Positions 39,958-50,561 of a DNA stretch of 64,000 bases are shown in pieces (the stretch's first letter is position 1; each line of letters begins with the position of its first letter). Made by a program: the position numbers and the translations under genes. The notes under the pieces are model-generated. The model had not been told where the DNA came from. It ran no database searches and saw only the letters and a program-made list of their open reading frames with translations. The DNA is taken from assembly GCA_000755425.1 (NCBI GenBank), contig BBMT01000001.1:558001-622000 (forward strand), written 5' to 3'. Origin of the DNA: Vibrio maritimus (GTDB taxonomy: Bacteria > Pseudomonadota > Gammaproteobacteria > Enterobacterales > Vibrionaceae).

Positions 39958-40866
39958 ATGGTTTCTAAAGTAACGATGGCGCCAAATGGGCCGGAATTTT
40001 CCGAGTTGGTTCAGGGGTATTGGCGTTTGGCTGATTGGGGAATGACACCGCAAGAGCGTTTGACCTTTCTTAAGCAGCATATCGAACTGGGTGTGACGAC
40101 CGTTGATCACGCCGATATATATGGTAACTATGAGTGTGAGACACTATTTGGTGAAGCGCTTGCACTGGATCCATCAGTCCGTGAAGAAATCCAAATCGTT
40201 TCAAAGTGCGACATTAAACTATGTAGTGACAAGTTCTCAGATCGCAAGATCAATCACTACGACACTAGCGCAAAACACATTTATGAATCGGTAGATAACT
40301 CTCTACAAAGATTAGGGGTGAATGAACTCGATGTGCTGCTGATTCACCGCCCAGACGTTTTAATGGATGCCGACGAAGTCGCTGATGCATTTAACGAGCT
40401 GTATAAAATCGGTAAAGTGAAACACTTTGGTGTTTCAAACTTCACACCTCGCCAGTACGAGTTGCTGCAATCGCGCTTAAGCAAGTCTCTGGTCACTAAC
40501 CAAATTGAAATCAACCCACTTAATTTTGAAGTGGCACACGATGGCACTTTAGATCAACTACAGCAACTAAGAGTGAAGCCAATGGCGTGGTCTACGCTTG
40601 CTGGTGGTGAGATCTTTAATGGCCAATCTGAACAAGCTCAGCGCGTTCGCAGCGAACTTGAGGCAATCCGAGCTGAAGTCGGTGCATCGAGCATCGATCA
40701 AGTGATTTACGCGTGGGTGAAACGACTGCCATCGAACCCGCTCCCTATTATTGGTTCTGGTAAGATTGAACGTGTAAAAGCCGCTATTTCCGCGTTAGAC
40801 ATTGAGCTAACTCGTGAGCAATGGTATCGAGTTTGGGTCGCATCTAAAGGTCATGGTGTGCCATAG
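39958..40866 (+). CDS. Aldo/keto reductase, YdhF type
   Basis: 302 residues; AAGGAG lies nine bases before the ATG. AKR hallmarks: TTVDHADIYGNYECETLFG with the catalytic Asp/Tyr, IQIVSKCDI (Lys), LLIHRPD (His), FGVSNFTP, and NPLPIIGSGK near the C-terminus. It matches the YdhF-like group of NADPH-dependent aldo/keto reductases. The substrate is unknown. The divergent HTH regulator is 96 bases away, a possible regulator pair. Confidence 0.88.
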   Translation: MVSKVTMAPNGPEFSELVQGYWRLADWGMTPQERLTFLKQHIELGVTTVDHADIYGNYECETLFGEALALDPSVREEIQIVSKCDIKLCSDKFSDRKINHYDTSAKHIYESVDNSLQRLGVNELDVLLIHRPDVLMDADEVADAFNELYKIGKVKHFGVSNFTPRQYELLQSRLSKSLVTNQIEINPLNFEVAHDGTLDQLQQLRVKPMAWSTLAGGEIFNGQSEQAQRVRSELEAIRAEVGASSIDQVIYAWVKRLPSNPLPIIGSGKIERVKAAISALDIELTREQWYRVWVASKGHGVP

Positions 40867-40890
40867 GAACGCTATGGTGCTTTGAACCAT

Positions 40891-40928
40891 AAAACGCCAT
40901 AAAATTGAAAGATTTTGTGGCGTTTTTA
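40891..40928 (+). terminator. Terminator after the aldo/keto reductase
   Basis: Long stem AAAACGCCATAAAAT / ATTTTGTGGCGTTTT (one G-T), T run. Confidence 0.85.
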
Positions 40929-41065
40929 TTTTTTGGTCTGGTTTCATAGTATGATGAATTGGTTTTCTGCTCATTCCTTGATACAAAGTTTGACAATAGT
41001 TATGTTTTCTTTACTGGATGAAAGATGTTATAACATAACAATTGTTTGTTTTTCGTATCATCACT

Positions 41066-42348
41066 ATGAAGCTTCTTCGTCCTATTCTGATGACTACCGC
41101 TGTCATTACTCTCTCTATTGCTTCTTTAATTAGCTTTCTATCCAAACCCACACCTGAGCCAGTTGAAATAAAGGTAACGCCGTATCAACGTGAAAGTGTT
41201 TTGGATTCCTCTTCGACTCAAGACCAGCAAAAAGACCATTCAACTCGAGTTCACTACTTTGTCAAAGTTGGCGATACTTTAAGTACGATTTTCTCGTCTT
41301 GGAACCTTGGCTATTCTACGCTCCAGCATGTTTTAGAAGCCGACCTAAATGTATTGAAACTGGACACTATTAAACCAGGTGATCACCTAGAGCTTATTAT
41401 CGACTCAGAGTCAAAACAGCTACAGTCGATGATTTACCACCAAAGTTTGGTAGAGCGCGCTATCTACACCAAAGAATCGGATGGGTCCTTTGATTATCGT
41501 TTTGAAGAGGAGCAGGGTGACTGGAAAGAAACTCTGTATTCAGGAGAGATTCATGGCAGCTTTTCAACTTCTGCGTATCGAGTTGGCCTTTCGACGAAAC
41601 AGATTGCCAACATTACTCAAGTATTAAGAGACAAAGTTAACTTCTCTAAAGAATTGCGTGCGGGTGACCGTTTCGAGGTTTTGGTCAATTATCAATATGT
41701 CGGGAACCACCCAACAGGGAATTCTGAAGTTCAAGGGATTGCTATCACGCTTGGTAATCGAGAAGTCGCTGCATTTTTGGCGGGTGATGGTCGATTCTAT
41801 GACCGCGAAGGCAACAGCTTAGAGCAGGCGTTTGATCGCTACCCTGTAACGAAGTCGTTTCGTCGAATCACTTCGCCGTTCAATCCAAAGCGAAAACACC
41901 CGGTTACTGGACGTATTTCTCCGCACAACGGCACAGACTTTGCGACACCGGTCGGAACACCTATTTATTCAACAGGGATGGTAAAGTCATCGCCATTCGC
42001 AACCATCCTTATGCAGGCAAGTACCTTGTAATTGAACACAACGGTGTTTACAAAACGCGGTATCTCCATCTATCAAAGTTCCTAGTAAAGAAAGGTCAAC
42101 ATGTAAAAAGAGGGCAGAAAGTAGCACTGTCTGGTGCAACAGGTCGACTAACTGGTCCACACCTCCACTTTGAGGTGTTGGTACGCAATCGTGCAGTAGA
42201 CCCAATTACTGCTGACCTTCCATTGGCTACGTCTATCTCTGAAGAGGAGAAAAGTGAGTTCTACGCTCGTATCTCTGACTTCGATCGTCGAGTAGCCAAC
42301 CGAAGCATGGCAAATCAAGAGCCTTCTTCGAAAGACAGTGACGTTTAA
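41066..42348 (+). CDS. M23 family murein endopeptidase (MepM-like, frame broken once)
   Basis: About 427 residues. Start ATG 41066 gives a membrane anchor (MTTAVITLSIASLISFL) preceded by MKLLRPIL. Residues ~65-120 form an OapA/LysM-like domain (YFVKVGDTLSTIFSSWNLGY). The M23 zinc peptidase domain has SPHNGTDFATPVGTPI (H..D) and GPHLHFEVLVRN (HxH). It cuts cross-links in peptidoglycan during growth. One G is missing at 41975-41977 (GGG for GGGG); the corrected join reads STGDGKVIAIRNHPY. Confidence 0.9.
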
Positions 42349-42486
42349 TTTCTTTTAGACACCCAATTAGCGCTTAGTCTCAATAAGCAATAAAAGCTTA
42401 AGATTAAGCGCTTGAATCTCTTTCTAACCTGAAACAAGCTCGTTACTATGCCTTATATAAGTTCGAGATTGTCGATGGGAGACGCG

Positions 42487-43325
42487 ATGTTACTGAGCAA
42501 TTTTCATATGCATTGTCACTATTGTGACGGAAAAGGATCTCCTCAGGAGATGTTCGACAAAGCGAACAGCTTGGGTTTTACTTCTGTTGGTTTTAGTTCC
42601 CATGCACCGCTTCCGTTTGACAACGATTTTTGTATGCAAGCCGATAAGCTTGAAGCCTATGTTAAAGAAATTAGTGCACTGAAAGGCCATACTGAGACGC
42701 AGGTGTACCTTGGTCTGGAGTTGGATTTCATTCCGGGGGTGACAGCACCCAAGCACCCTCGATGGGAAGGGGTTGAACTGGACTATAAAATTGGCTCGGT
42801 ACACACCTAGAAGCACCGAATGACCAATATCCCATGCTAAGTGTCGATGGTCCTCACGAAGAATTCCTAGTCCTTCTCAATGAAGTTCATGGTGGGAGTG
42901 CTCGTTCGATGATCACTAAATACTATCAAAGAGTGACAGAGCTTTGTGTACTTGGTGGATTCGATGTCTTAGGGCACTTCGATCTCGTCAAAAAGCACAA
43001 CAAAGCCCTGGCTTTTTTCGATGAGTCAGACGATTGGTACAAAGAGGTTGCATTGAACGCATTGGAGGCGGTGGCGAAGGCTGGTGTTGTACTTGAAGTC
43101 AACTACGGCGGCATGCTTAGAGGAGCAACCGATGATGTCTATCCATCACCTTGGTTATTAGCAGAAGCGAAGCAGCGTGGTATTCCGATCCAGATAAACG
43201 CGGATGCACACGCACCACATCATTTGGGGGTTCATCATGACTATTGTAGAGAGCTTTTAAAGCGTGTTGGTTATGACACCCAAAGAATCCTGCTGGACAA
43301 TGTCTGGACTGATGTCCCGCTTTAA
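42487..43325 (+). CDS. PHP-domain histidinol-phosphatase-like protein (frame broken once)
   Basis: About 279 residues. Start ATG 42487 follows GGGAGA. PHP metal motifs: NFHMHCHYCDG at the N-terminus, GFSSHAPLPFD, then LGLELDFIPG, GHFDLVKKHN and INADAHAPHHLG, all with the usual His/Asp/Glu. HisJ-type enzymes dephosphorylate histidinol phosphate, but many PHP relatives act on other phosphates, so the histidine-pathway role is only likely. A lost C at about 42805 splits it; the join reads KIGSVHHLEAPNDQYP. Confidence 0.82.
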
Positions 43326-43468
43326 AGCGGTCAAAACGGTTGGGATTGATATTGTTTGAAAATTAGCCGAAAACTCTACGTGAATATGCTACCTGGTTAA
43401 CATAGTTTGTGGTTTGGTTGAATTACAATCGACCCCAAATCAACGATTTGATTATCAGGAGTGCCCTC

Positions 43469-43708
43469 ATGCAAAGGATTGAAAACTGTGTATGCAGTGT
43501 TTGTTGCGCTGAAACGAAACACATTGTGGTACTGGTTGAAAAACCGGCTCTAGCGGAAGGCGAGCATTCACAAGACAATAGTGCGTTTTTGGCTAACCTA
43601 TTAAAAGGCTGGGTGTTTGGCGGACTGATGACTTCCACCCATGCCTATTCTTGTCACCGAGTTTGTGAGGTTTGCGGCACCAAGACCATCGAGGATTACA
43701 TAGAGTGA
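43469..43708 (+). CDS. Small cysteine-rich (zinc-ribbon-like) protein
   Basis: 79 residues with cysteine sets ENCVCSVCCAET and CHRVCEVCGTKT that could bind zinc or pair as disulphides. The start ATG 43469 has AGGAGTG upstream. Its TGA at 43706-43708 overlaps the GTG start of the next gene (GTGA), so the two are translationally coupled. Function unknown. Confidence 0.6.
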   Translation: MQRIENCVCSVCCAETKHIVVLVEKPALAEGEHSQDNSAFLANLLKGWVFGGLMTSTHAYSCHRVCEVCGTKTIEDYIE

Positions 43709-44469
43709 CATCACCGTCTATTTTTGCCATAGCGCAAACCAATACTCTTGACCTCTGCATTCAAAACAACGTTCTAAATCATATAGAACTCATTAAACAA
43801 GCCTCTGAAGGGGGCGCTGAACTGGTGGTTTTTCCTGAACTATCGTTAACAGGCTATGCACTCCCAAAACTCAATTCGATTGCTATGAAAGAGGACGACG
43901 ACTCACTTTGTCAGCTGTCTCACGCGGCTCAAGCTCACAATATTGATGTCATTGTAGGCTGTCCATTAGAAGTTACAGATAATAAGCCAGCGATTGGCGC
44001 TGCTTATTTTTCTCGCCAAGGTCAAATGGAGCGTTACGGTAAACAATATTTGCATCAGGGAGAAGCCAAGTGGTGCAGTCCAGGAAGTAAAAGCTTTGTT
44101 TTTGAGCTTAATGGGTTAAAACTCGCATTGGCGATATGTGCAGACTTTTGCAATCCTCAACATGCTATTGATGCCTTAGAGCTTGGCGCGGATATGTATT
44201 TAGTCAGTGCGCTGATCTCACGCTCGGGTTATGACGCGGATTCTGAGATTCTATCGAGTATTGCTAAGCGGCATCATTTTCCCGTTGTGTTGTCTAATCA
44301 TGTTGGTCAAACAGGCGGATGGGAATGCGCAGGAAAAAGCGCAGTTTGGGATGCAGATGGGAAGCGAGTCGCAACGGCAGCGTCCGATAAGCAAGGGTTA
44401 TTAATTGTTCGATTTGATGGGCAAATGGTCAATGTTGTAGATATTGCGCATGAAAACCGCGTGACATAG
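43705..44469 (+). CDS. Carbon-nitrogen hydrolase (nitrilase superfamily)
   Basis: 254 residues from a GTG start at 43705. The catalytic Glu-Lys-Cys triad is visible: VVFPELSLTGYAL (Glu), YGKQYLHQGEAKW (Lys), ALAICADFCNP (Cys). The family hydrolyses amides or nitriles, including carbamoylputrescine, beta-ureidopropionate and deaminated glutathione. It overlaps the cysteine-rich gene by four bases. The substrate is not established. Confidence 0.88.
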   Translation: MTSPSIFAIAQTNTLDLCIQNNVLNHIELIKQASEGGAELVVFPELSLTGYALPKLNSIAMKEDDDSLCQLSHAAQAHNIDVIVGCPLEVTDNKPAIGAAYFSRQGQMERYGKQYLHQGEAKWCSPGSKSFVFELNGLKLALAICADFCNPQHAIDALELGADMYLVSALISRSGYDADSEILSSIAKRHHFPVVLSNHVGQTGGWECAGKSAVWDADGKRVATAASDKQGLLIVRFDGQMVNVVDIAHENRVT

Positions 44470-44544
44470 GTAGAGACTAGTTGAGCAGGTGGAACGTATT
44501 GACTACAATGAGCCACTTTTCACTAACTCATTCAGGTTATCACC

Positions 44545-44788
44545 ATGAGCGACAACGCAAAGCCAGAATTACCAGATCATCTATCAGGCAACCCTCGTAG
44601 CCACATCACGTGGCTGAGTGTTTTGAACACCAAATTGGCATTCGCTAAATGGTAAAGAGCGCACAGACGTTGAAGAATACTGCATCAGCGAAGGTTGGGT
44701 TAAAATCCCTTCTCCAAAAGCGAAAGACCGCTGGGGTCAACCTATGCTGATCAAACTTAAAGGTACAGTTGAAGCGTATTACGTTTAA
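44545..44788 (+). CDS. DUF3297 family protein (frame broken twice)
   Basis: Too broken to appear as a long frame. With one C restored at about 44601 and one C at about 44645, the protein is 81 residues: a start LPDHLSGNPRSPHH, then GIRLNGKERTDVEEYC and ISEGWVKIPSPKAKDRWG, ending KLKGTVEAYYV, as in DUF3297 proteins. Function unknown. A strong terminator follows, and the sulfatase on the other strand lies beyond it. Confidence 0.75.
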
Positions 44789-44802
44789 TTGAAGCCTAAA
44801 AG

Positions 44803-44838
44803 AAAAGGCCAGTCACTTTATCAGTGACTGGCCTTTTT
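44803..44838. terminator. Bidirectional terminator
   Basis: Perfect 14-bp stem AAAAGGCCAGTCAC / GTGACTGGCCTTTT with a 7-base loop and T/A runs. Confidence 0.85.
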
Positions 44839-44877
44839 TATAGCGCTTGCTTTAGATTGCTTGTTCCAAACGAAGCG

Positions 44878-46441
44878 TTATTTCATTTGCTCAACTTGTT
44901 TCTGTAGTTGGTCAAGTTGGTGCATTTTGCCTTTCAGACCCAGAGATTGGTAATCAATCGCCGCTGGTTCATCATTTGACCCTGCTGCATTGGGTAGTCT
45001 GGTAGAGTCTTGAAGAAATCACCTAGTACGTCTTGAATCGGTACGAATAGCCACATGTTGTCAGCCATCCAACGTAGGTACATGCCAGACTCGTGAGGTG
45101 CTTTCTCAAATGGGTCTGCACGTAGGTGGATGATCTTCGGCCAGTTAGGTGCAAATCGAACTGCGTCAGTGATGTTACCCTCAAGAGTAGCAAAGTGCAG
45201 TTTCCAATCGTTCCAACGAACCGCGTTTAGCTCACCATTCGCAGTGAAGTAAAGTAGCGATTCACGCGGCGCTTCGTCCGTTTTACCTTCGAAAAACGGT
45301 TTGAAGTTGTAACCATCGATGTGTACGCGCCAGTCTTTACCGTTCGCTTTGTAGCCTTCAGCCAGTTTTTCTTTAACATCTGGAACACCGGCAGCGGCAA
45401 GTAGGGTTGGTAACCAGTCTTGGTGCGCCATCATTTCGTTGATCTTGGTACCCGGTTCAATGGTACCCGGCCAGCGAACGAGCTGAGGAACACGCATACC
45501 GCCTTCCCACGTTGTACCTTTCTCGCCATGGAATGGGGTTGCACCGCCATCTGGCCAACTTACTGTTTCTGCACCGTTATCCGTAGAGTAGATAACGATA
45601 GTGTTGTCAGCAATCTTCAACTCATCCAGCTTGTCTAGCAAGATACCTACGTGATCATCGTGCTCTAGCATGCCGTCAGCTAGATAGAAATGCCAGACTT
45701 ACCTTGATATTTTTCTTGTAGGCGAGTCCACACGTGCATACGCGTCGTGTTGTGCCAGATAAAGAAAGGCTTGTCCGCTTTTACCGCCTTTTCCATAAAC
45801 GCCAGAGAAGACTCTAGGAACTCTTCGTCAGCGTGCTCCATACGTTTACGCGTCATAGGTCCGGTATCTTCGATCTTTCCGTCTGCGTAAGACTTGATTA
45901 CACCGCGAGGACCGTAGTTTTTACGAAACTCTGGGTCTTTTGGATAGTAGTAAGTTTCCGGCTCTTCTTCTGCATTCAAGTGGTAGAGGTTACCAAAGAA
46001 CTCATCAAAACCGTGTTGCGTAGGAAGATGTTGGTCTTGGTCACCAAGGTGGTTTTTACCGAATTGAGCGGTTACATAACCTTGATCTTTGAGAAGATCC
46101 GCGATAGTCGGTGCCCATTCAGGGATACCATGAGTGGAGCCAGGCATACCGATGGTAAGTAGACCAGTACGGAAAGGTTCTTGACCCGTAATAAATGCCG
46201 CGCGACCAGCAGTACATGATTGTTGACCGTAATGATCGGTAAATAGGGCACCTTCATTAGCAATACGGTCAATGTTCGGGGTTTCGTAGCCCATCATGCC
46301 TTGGTTGTATGCGCTAATGTTCCAGTAACCAACATCATCACCAAAAATCGCTAGGATATTAGGTTGGTCGGCTGCAACTGCTGCTGAAGAGGTTGCAACT
46401 AGGCCAATGCCCATTGCAATCTTACTTAAGTGGTTCGCCAT
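44878..46441 (-). CDS. Arylsulfatase-type sulfatase, exported (frame broken twice)
   Basis: About 521 residues with a signal peptide (MGIGLVATSSAAVAA). Alkaline-phosphatase-like sulfatase: ILAIFGDDVGYWN (metal Asp pair), formylglycine site SCTAGRAAFITG (Cys-x-Ala-x-Arg), IVIYSTDNGAE, HGEKGTTWEGGMRVP and a long C-terminal region. The start ATG 46441 follows GGAG. Breaks: a lost T near 45688 (GIFYLADGM) and a lost C near 44966 (MNPAAIDYQSLG); the corrected end is TAA 44878-44880. It hydrolyses sulfate esters. A modifying enzyme (anSME or FGE) must be elsewhere. Confidence 0.87.
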
Positions 46442-46772
46442 TCGAGACTCCATCGTCTTTTAACTTATTGGATTTGAACGAGACACCCAAAGGTATCCGG
46501 ATGACTGGCACTTTAGGCGAGTCGCAGATGGAAGTCCTCTTATAGAGACTATAAAGAAAAGTTATAACGCATAGTTATCTTTCTGATATTTAATGGTTTT
46601 AGCTATCAAATAACCTAGAGAAACTTACCGAATGGCATGTGATTATTGTCGAATAATTCAGCTTTATAACCTGATGACATTTTCAAGAAAAATCGTTGCG
46701 TTAGTGGTAGTTATGCATGTTAGCGACTATAAGTTAATGGGCAGGATGCAACCAACTAACGTAGAGGTTTAC
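46442..46772. promoter_or_regulatory. Divergent promoter region of the sulfatase pair
   Basis: About 330 bases between two divergent sulfatase genes. It is AT-rich around 46550-46620, with a small inverted repeat-like element GTTATAACGCATAGTTAT. It probably holds both promoters; no factor site can be named. Confidence 0.4.
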
Positions 46773-48319
46773 ATGACAACGACAACAAGGTTTAAGCGGA
46801 GCTTAGCTGTATTGGCTACCGCGTTAATTGGTGTTTCAGCAAGTGCGTATGCCGAGGATAAGCCAATATCCTCGTTATTTGGGGCGATGACATTGGTCAA
46901 TCCAACGTCAGTGCTTACACATTTGGCTTAATGGGTTACAAGACTCCTAACATCGATTCCATTGCTAAAGATGGAATGATGTTTACTGATTATTATGGCG
47001 AGCAGTCGTGTACGGCAGGACGTTCGACATTTATAACAGGTCAAAGCGTACTGCGAACAGGCTTAAGTAAAGTGGGGCTACCTGGTGCAGATTTAGGTTT
47101 GCAAGCGGAAGATGCCACGATTGCAGAGCTACTTAAGCCCCACGGCTATATGACCGGGCAATTTGGTAAAAACCATTTGGGAGATAAAGACGAGTTTCTA
47201 CCCACCGCCCATGGTTTTGATGAGTTCTTTGGCAACCTTTATCACTTGAACGCTGAAGAAGAACCAGAAAACATCGACTATCCAAAAGATCCAGAGTTTC
47301 GTAAACAGTTTGGTCCTCGAGGCGTCATCAAGTCATTTGCTGATGGAAAAATTGAGGACACCGGACCTTTAACGCGTAAACGTATGGAAACGGTGGATGA
47401 AGAAACCTTGTCGGCTGCGCTCGACTTTATGGATCGTGCTGTGGCAGCGAAGAAACCGTTCTTTGTATGGTGGAATGCGACACGCATGCACTTCCGTACC
47501 CATGTCAAAGACGGCAACTTGGGTAAATCAGGTATCAGTTTTTATGCCGATGGCATGATCGAGCATGATAACCATGTTGGGGAGTTGCTTAAGAAAGTCG
47601 ACGAGCTAGGCATTGAAGATAATACCATTGTGTTCTACTCCACAGACAATGGTCCACATATGAACACCTGGCCGGATGCAGGTCTTACTCCTTTCCGTGG
47701 CGAGAAAAACACCAACTGGGAGGGGGCTTACCGAGTGCCAGCAATGGTCAAGTGGCCAGGAAAAATTGAAGCGGGTAGTGTGTCTAACAACATTATGCAC
47801 CACATGGATTGGCTACCAACCTTCCTAGCAGCAGCGGGTGAGCCAGATGTGAAAGAGAAGCTACTTAAAGGTCACCAAGCCGGTGACAAGAGCTTTAAAG
47901 TACACTTAGATGGCTATAACTTCTTACCGTACTTAACAGGAGAAACTGAAGAGTCTCCACGTGCGGAAATTTTCTACTTCTCTGATGATGGCGATCTCAC
48001 AGCACTACGTTATAACAATTGGAAAGTGGTGTTTATGGAACAGCGCGTAGAGGGAACACTGCGCATTTGGGCAGAACCGTTCGTTACGCTTCGTGTACCA
48101 AAAATCTTCAACTTGAGAATGGATCCTTATGAAGTCGCTGACGTGACCTCCAACACTTACTATGATTGGATGCTAGACAGGGTTTATCTACTTGTGCCAG
48201 CCCAGGTATATGTAGGTAAGTTCCTAGAGACCTTCAAAGAATATCCGCCAAGGCAAAAAGCAGCGAGCTTTAACTTGGATGAGGTGATGGAGAAACTACA
48301 GACACCTACCAACAAGTAA
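46773..48319 (+). CDS. Arylsulfatase-type sulfatase, second copy (frame broken once)
   Basis: About 515 residues, clearly a paralogue of the divergent gene: shared DPEFRK, GPRGVIKS, the SCTAGR formylglycine site, VFYSTDNGPH and RGEKNTNWEGAYRVP. The start ATG 46773 gives a signal peptide ending SASAYA, after GAGG. A lost A at 46865-46866 breaks the N-terminus; the corrected stretch NILVIWGDDIGQSN carries the metal Asp residues. The intact downstream frame looks like a separate start at 46931, which would lack the metal ligands, so the joined reading is right. Confidence 0.88.
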
Positions 48320-48330
48320 AGTGATGATAA

Positions 48331-48362
48331 AAAACGCTCCCAACGATTGGGAGCGTTTTTAT
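48331..48362 (+). terminator. Terminator after the second sulfatase
   Basis: Perfect 13-bp stem AAAACGCTCCCAA / TTGGGAGCGTTTT with loop CGA and T run. Confidence 0.88.
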
Positions 48363-48469
48363 TTGGATTCTTTTTCACACTTATTACATAAACTTGGATG
48401 GATTTAGCGAGTTGATACAGTAGACTGACTACTATAACTCACAATGAATACCCGTTATTTCGATTTATC

Positions 48470-50528
48470 ATGCTGCTAACCGCCACTCCCACCGCCGAGA
48501 TCTTTACTCAACACGAGTTCCGAACCATTGAATTGCAATCGCACTGTCTAGTCCTGCATTCTGTTCGAGCGGAGGTACGAATACCTTTCTGTGAATGGAG
48601 CGGCAAGCTCAGCGTTAAGCGTGGCCTGATTTGGTCTTCGATTACTGTTCATGCACATGAGAGTGACGATAAGCAAGTATGTTGGGTCGTACAAGGTTTG
48701 CCATGGCAAGAAGCGCAGTATTTTGCGAAGCAAGCCGTAACGGTTTACCAAAACTGGCATCGAGAACAAAGTGCCATGCTTAAAACCTACTTACCAAAGT
48801 GGGAGCAGGAGTTGGCGAGGTTGCGTACGCTACCTCAGTTCCTACCGCATTCAATGATGACAGGGTGGGTAGATGGGGTAAACAGTCAGTTTCTGGAGAT
48901 GAACATGTCTATCTCGGAAGCGATGCGTACCATGCCGAATCGAATTCAAAAGCTATTGCCATGCTAGATGAGACTCAACAAGCACTGGAAGAGCGCAATA
49001 CCCATTGGTTAGTTGAAGAGCGTGAAAACTGGCAGGTGCTGTTTACCCAGTCAGAATCGTCGCCAATGAACTACTCGCAGCAAATGGCCGTCCTGCACAA
49101 TAATGATCAGAACCTGATTTTAGCAGGAGCTGGGTCTGGCAAAACCAGTGTGTTGATGGCGAGGGTCTCGTACTTGTTGCAAAGTCATTTAGCGCAACCG
49201 GAGCAGATACTCCTTGTCGCTTTTGGTCGTGATGCCGCCAACGAAATGCGTGAGCGATTAGAGAGGAAGCTAGGTAAAACCGCTGATGACATCGCGGTAC
49301 TGACTTTCCATCAGCTTGGTCTTCAAATCCTAAAAGAGACAGAAATCCAACCCCCGAAGCTTACTCCGCTCGCCACCGAGTCAGCACAGAAAAACGGGTG
49401 GTGTATTGACTGGCTGAAAAAACACTGGATGACGCCCACCAATTTCAAACGTTGGCAAAAACACTTATCCAAATGGCCTATTGCTTACCTAAAAGGCGAT
49501 GAAGAGCTAGGTAGTCAGAGCGAAAACCCTAAGTTAATCGCATGGCTAGAGCAGCAGCTCGACCAGTTGATTGCAACGGGACTGAGTAAAAAAGCGATTC
49601 AAGAGCGACTCATCGATGATGCAGAGTACACGCGGTTGAATAGTGAGTTAGCATTGTGCTGGCCTTGCTACCAAGCTTGGCAAAAGATGCTTAAAGATAA
49701 CGACCAAATTGACTTTACCTCAATGATTACCAATGCAACTAAACGAGTGAGTTCGAAAAAGTTTACTTCACCGTGGAAGTTCATCATGGTTGATGAATAT
49801 CAGGATATCTCGCCTGATCGCCTAGCCTTAGTGCAATCTTTATGTGAACAGCCAAACAACAAAGCGTCGCTGTTTGCAGTTGGGATGATTGGCAGTCAAT
49901 TTATCAGTTTACTGGATCGGATGTGGATTTGACCACCGAGTTTAGCGACCGTTTCCCTCATTCATCGGTACATTTACTCGATACCACTTATCGCTTTAGT
50001 GACAAACTCAGTGAAGTGGCGTCTGACTTTATTCAGGCTAACCCTGCGCAAATCAGTAAAGAGATAAAAAGCCACAAAGCGGTGAAGCAAAAGGCGGTTG
50101 TGATTGAGCATGGTAATCGAGTGGAGAAGCTCCTTGATGATATCAACAGTAAGGCAAAGAGCGCGAAATCGGTGCTACTGCTTGGCCGTAATCATTATCA
50201 CAAACCAGAGCTCTTTAGCGATTGGCAGAAGCGATTTACTAATCTGTCTTTAGAGTTTATGACCTGCCACTCGAGCAAGGGTAAAGAGGCCGATTTTGTA
50301 ATAATCGTCAATGCCGATGAAGGGCAGTTCCCAGCTAAGCGTAAGTTTATTCATTTAAGTGATGCGCTAACGAAAGGGTCAGATGATTATCCTCATGCAG
50401 AGGAGCGACGCCTATTCTATGTGGCGATGACCCGTGCGAAAAGTAGAGTGTGGATCACTTATCAATCCTCACCGTCACCGTTTGTCAAAGAACTAATGGA
50501 TCATGATTTGGTCATGGTGAAAAAGTAA
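48470..50528 (+). CDS. helD: Superfamily 1 DNA helicase, HelD / helicase IV-like (frame broken twice)
   Basis: About 686 residues, the length of helicase IV. Walker A is ILAGAGSGKTSVL; Walker B is FIMVDEYQDIS; motif IV-VI features are GDDWQSIYQFTGSDVD, THCSSKGKEADFV-type MTCHSSKGKEADFVI, and FYVAMTRAKSRVWI, as in UvrD/Rep helicases. The N-terminal ~200 residues are the helicase-IV-specific region. Breaks: a lost C at 48959-48960 (join KLLPMLDETQQ) and a lost G at 49882-49884 (join AVGDDWQSIYQ). It unwinds DNA 3'-5'; the biological role in Vibrio is not known. Confidence 0.87.
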
Positions 50529-50534
50529 GTATTA

Positions 50535-50558
50535 AAAAGCCCCTTGCGGGGCTTTTTA
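50535..50558. terminator. Bidirectional terminator
   Basis: Perfect stem AAAAAGCCCC / GGGGCTTTTT with loop TTGC, between convergent helD and the zinc-less alcohol dehydrogenase gene. Confidence 0.88.
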
Positions 50559-50561
50559 GGT

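Noticed and set aside
46931..48319. Second sulfatase as a separate gene starting at 46931
   Set aside because: That start would lose the metal-binding GDD and signal peptide; restoring one A upstream joins it to a proper N-terminus.
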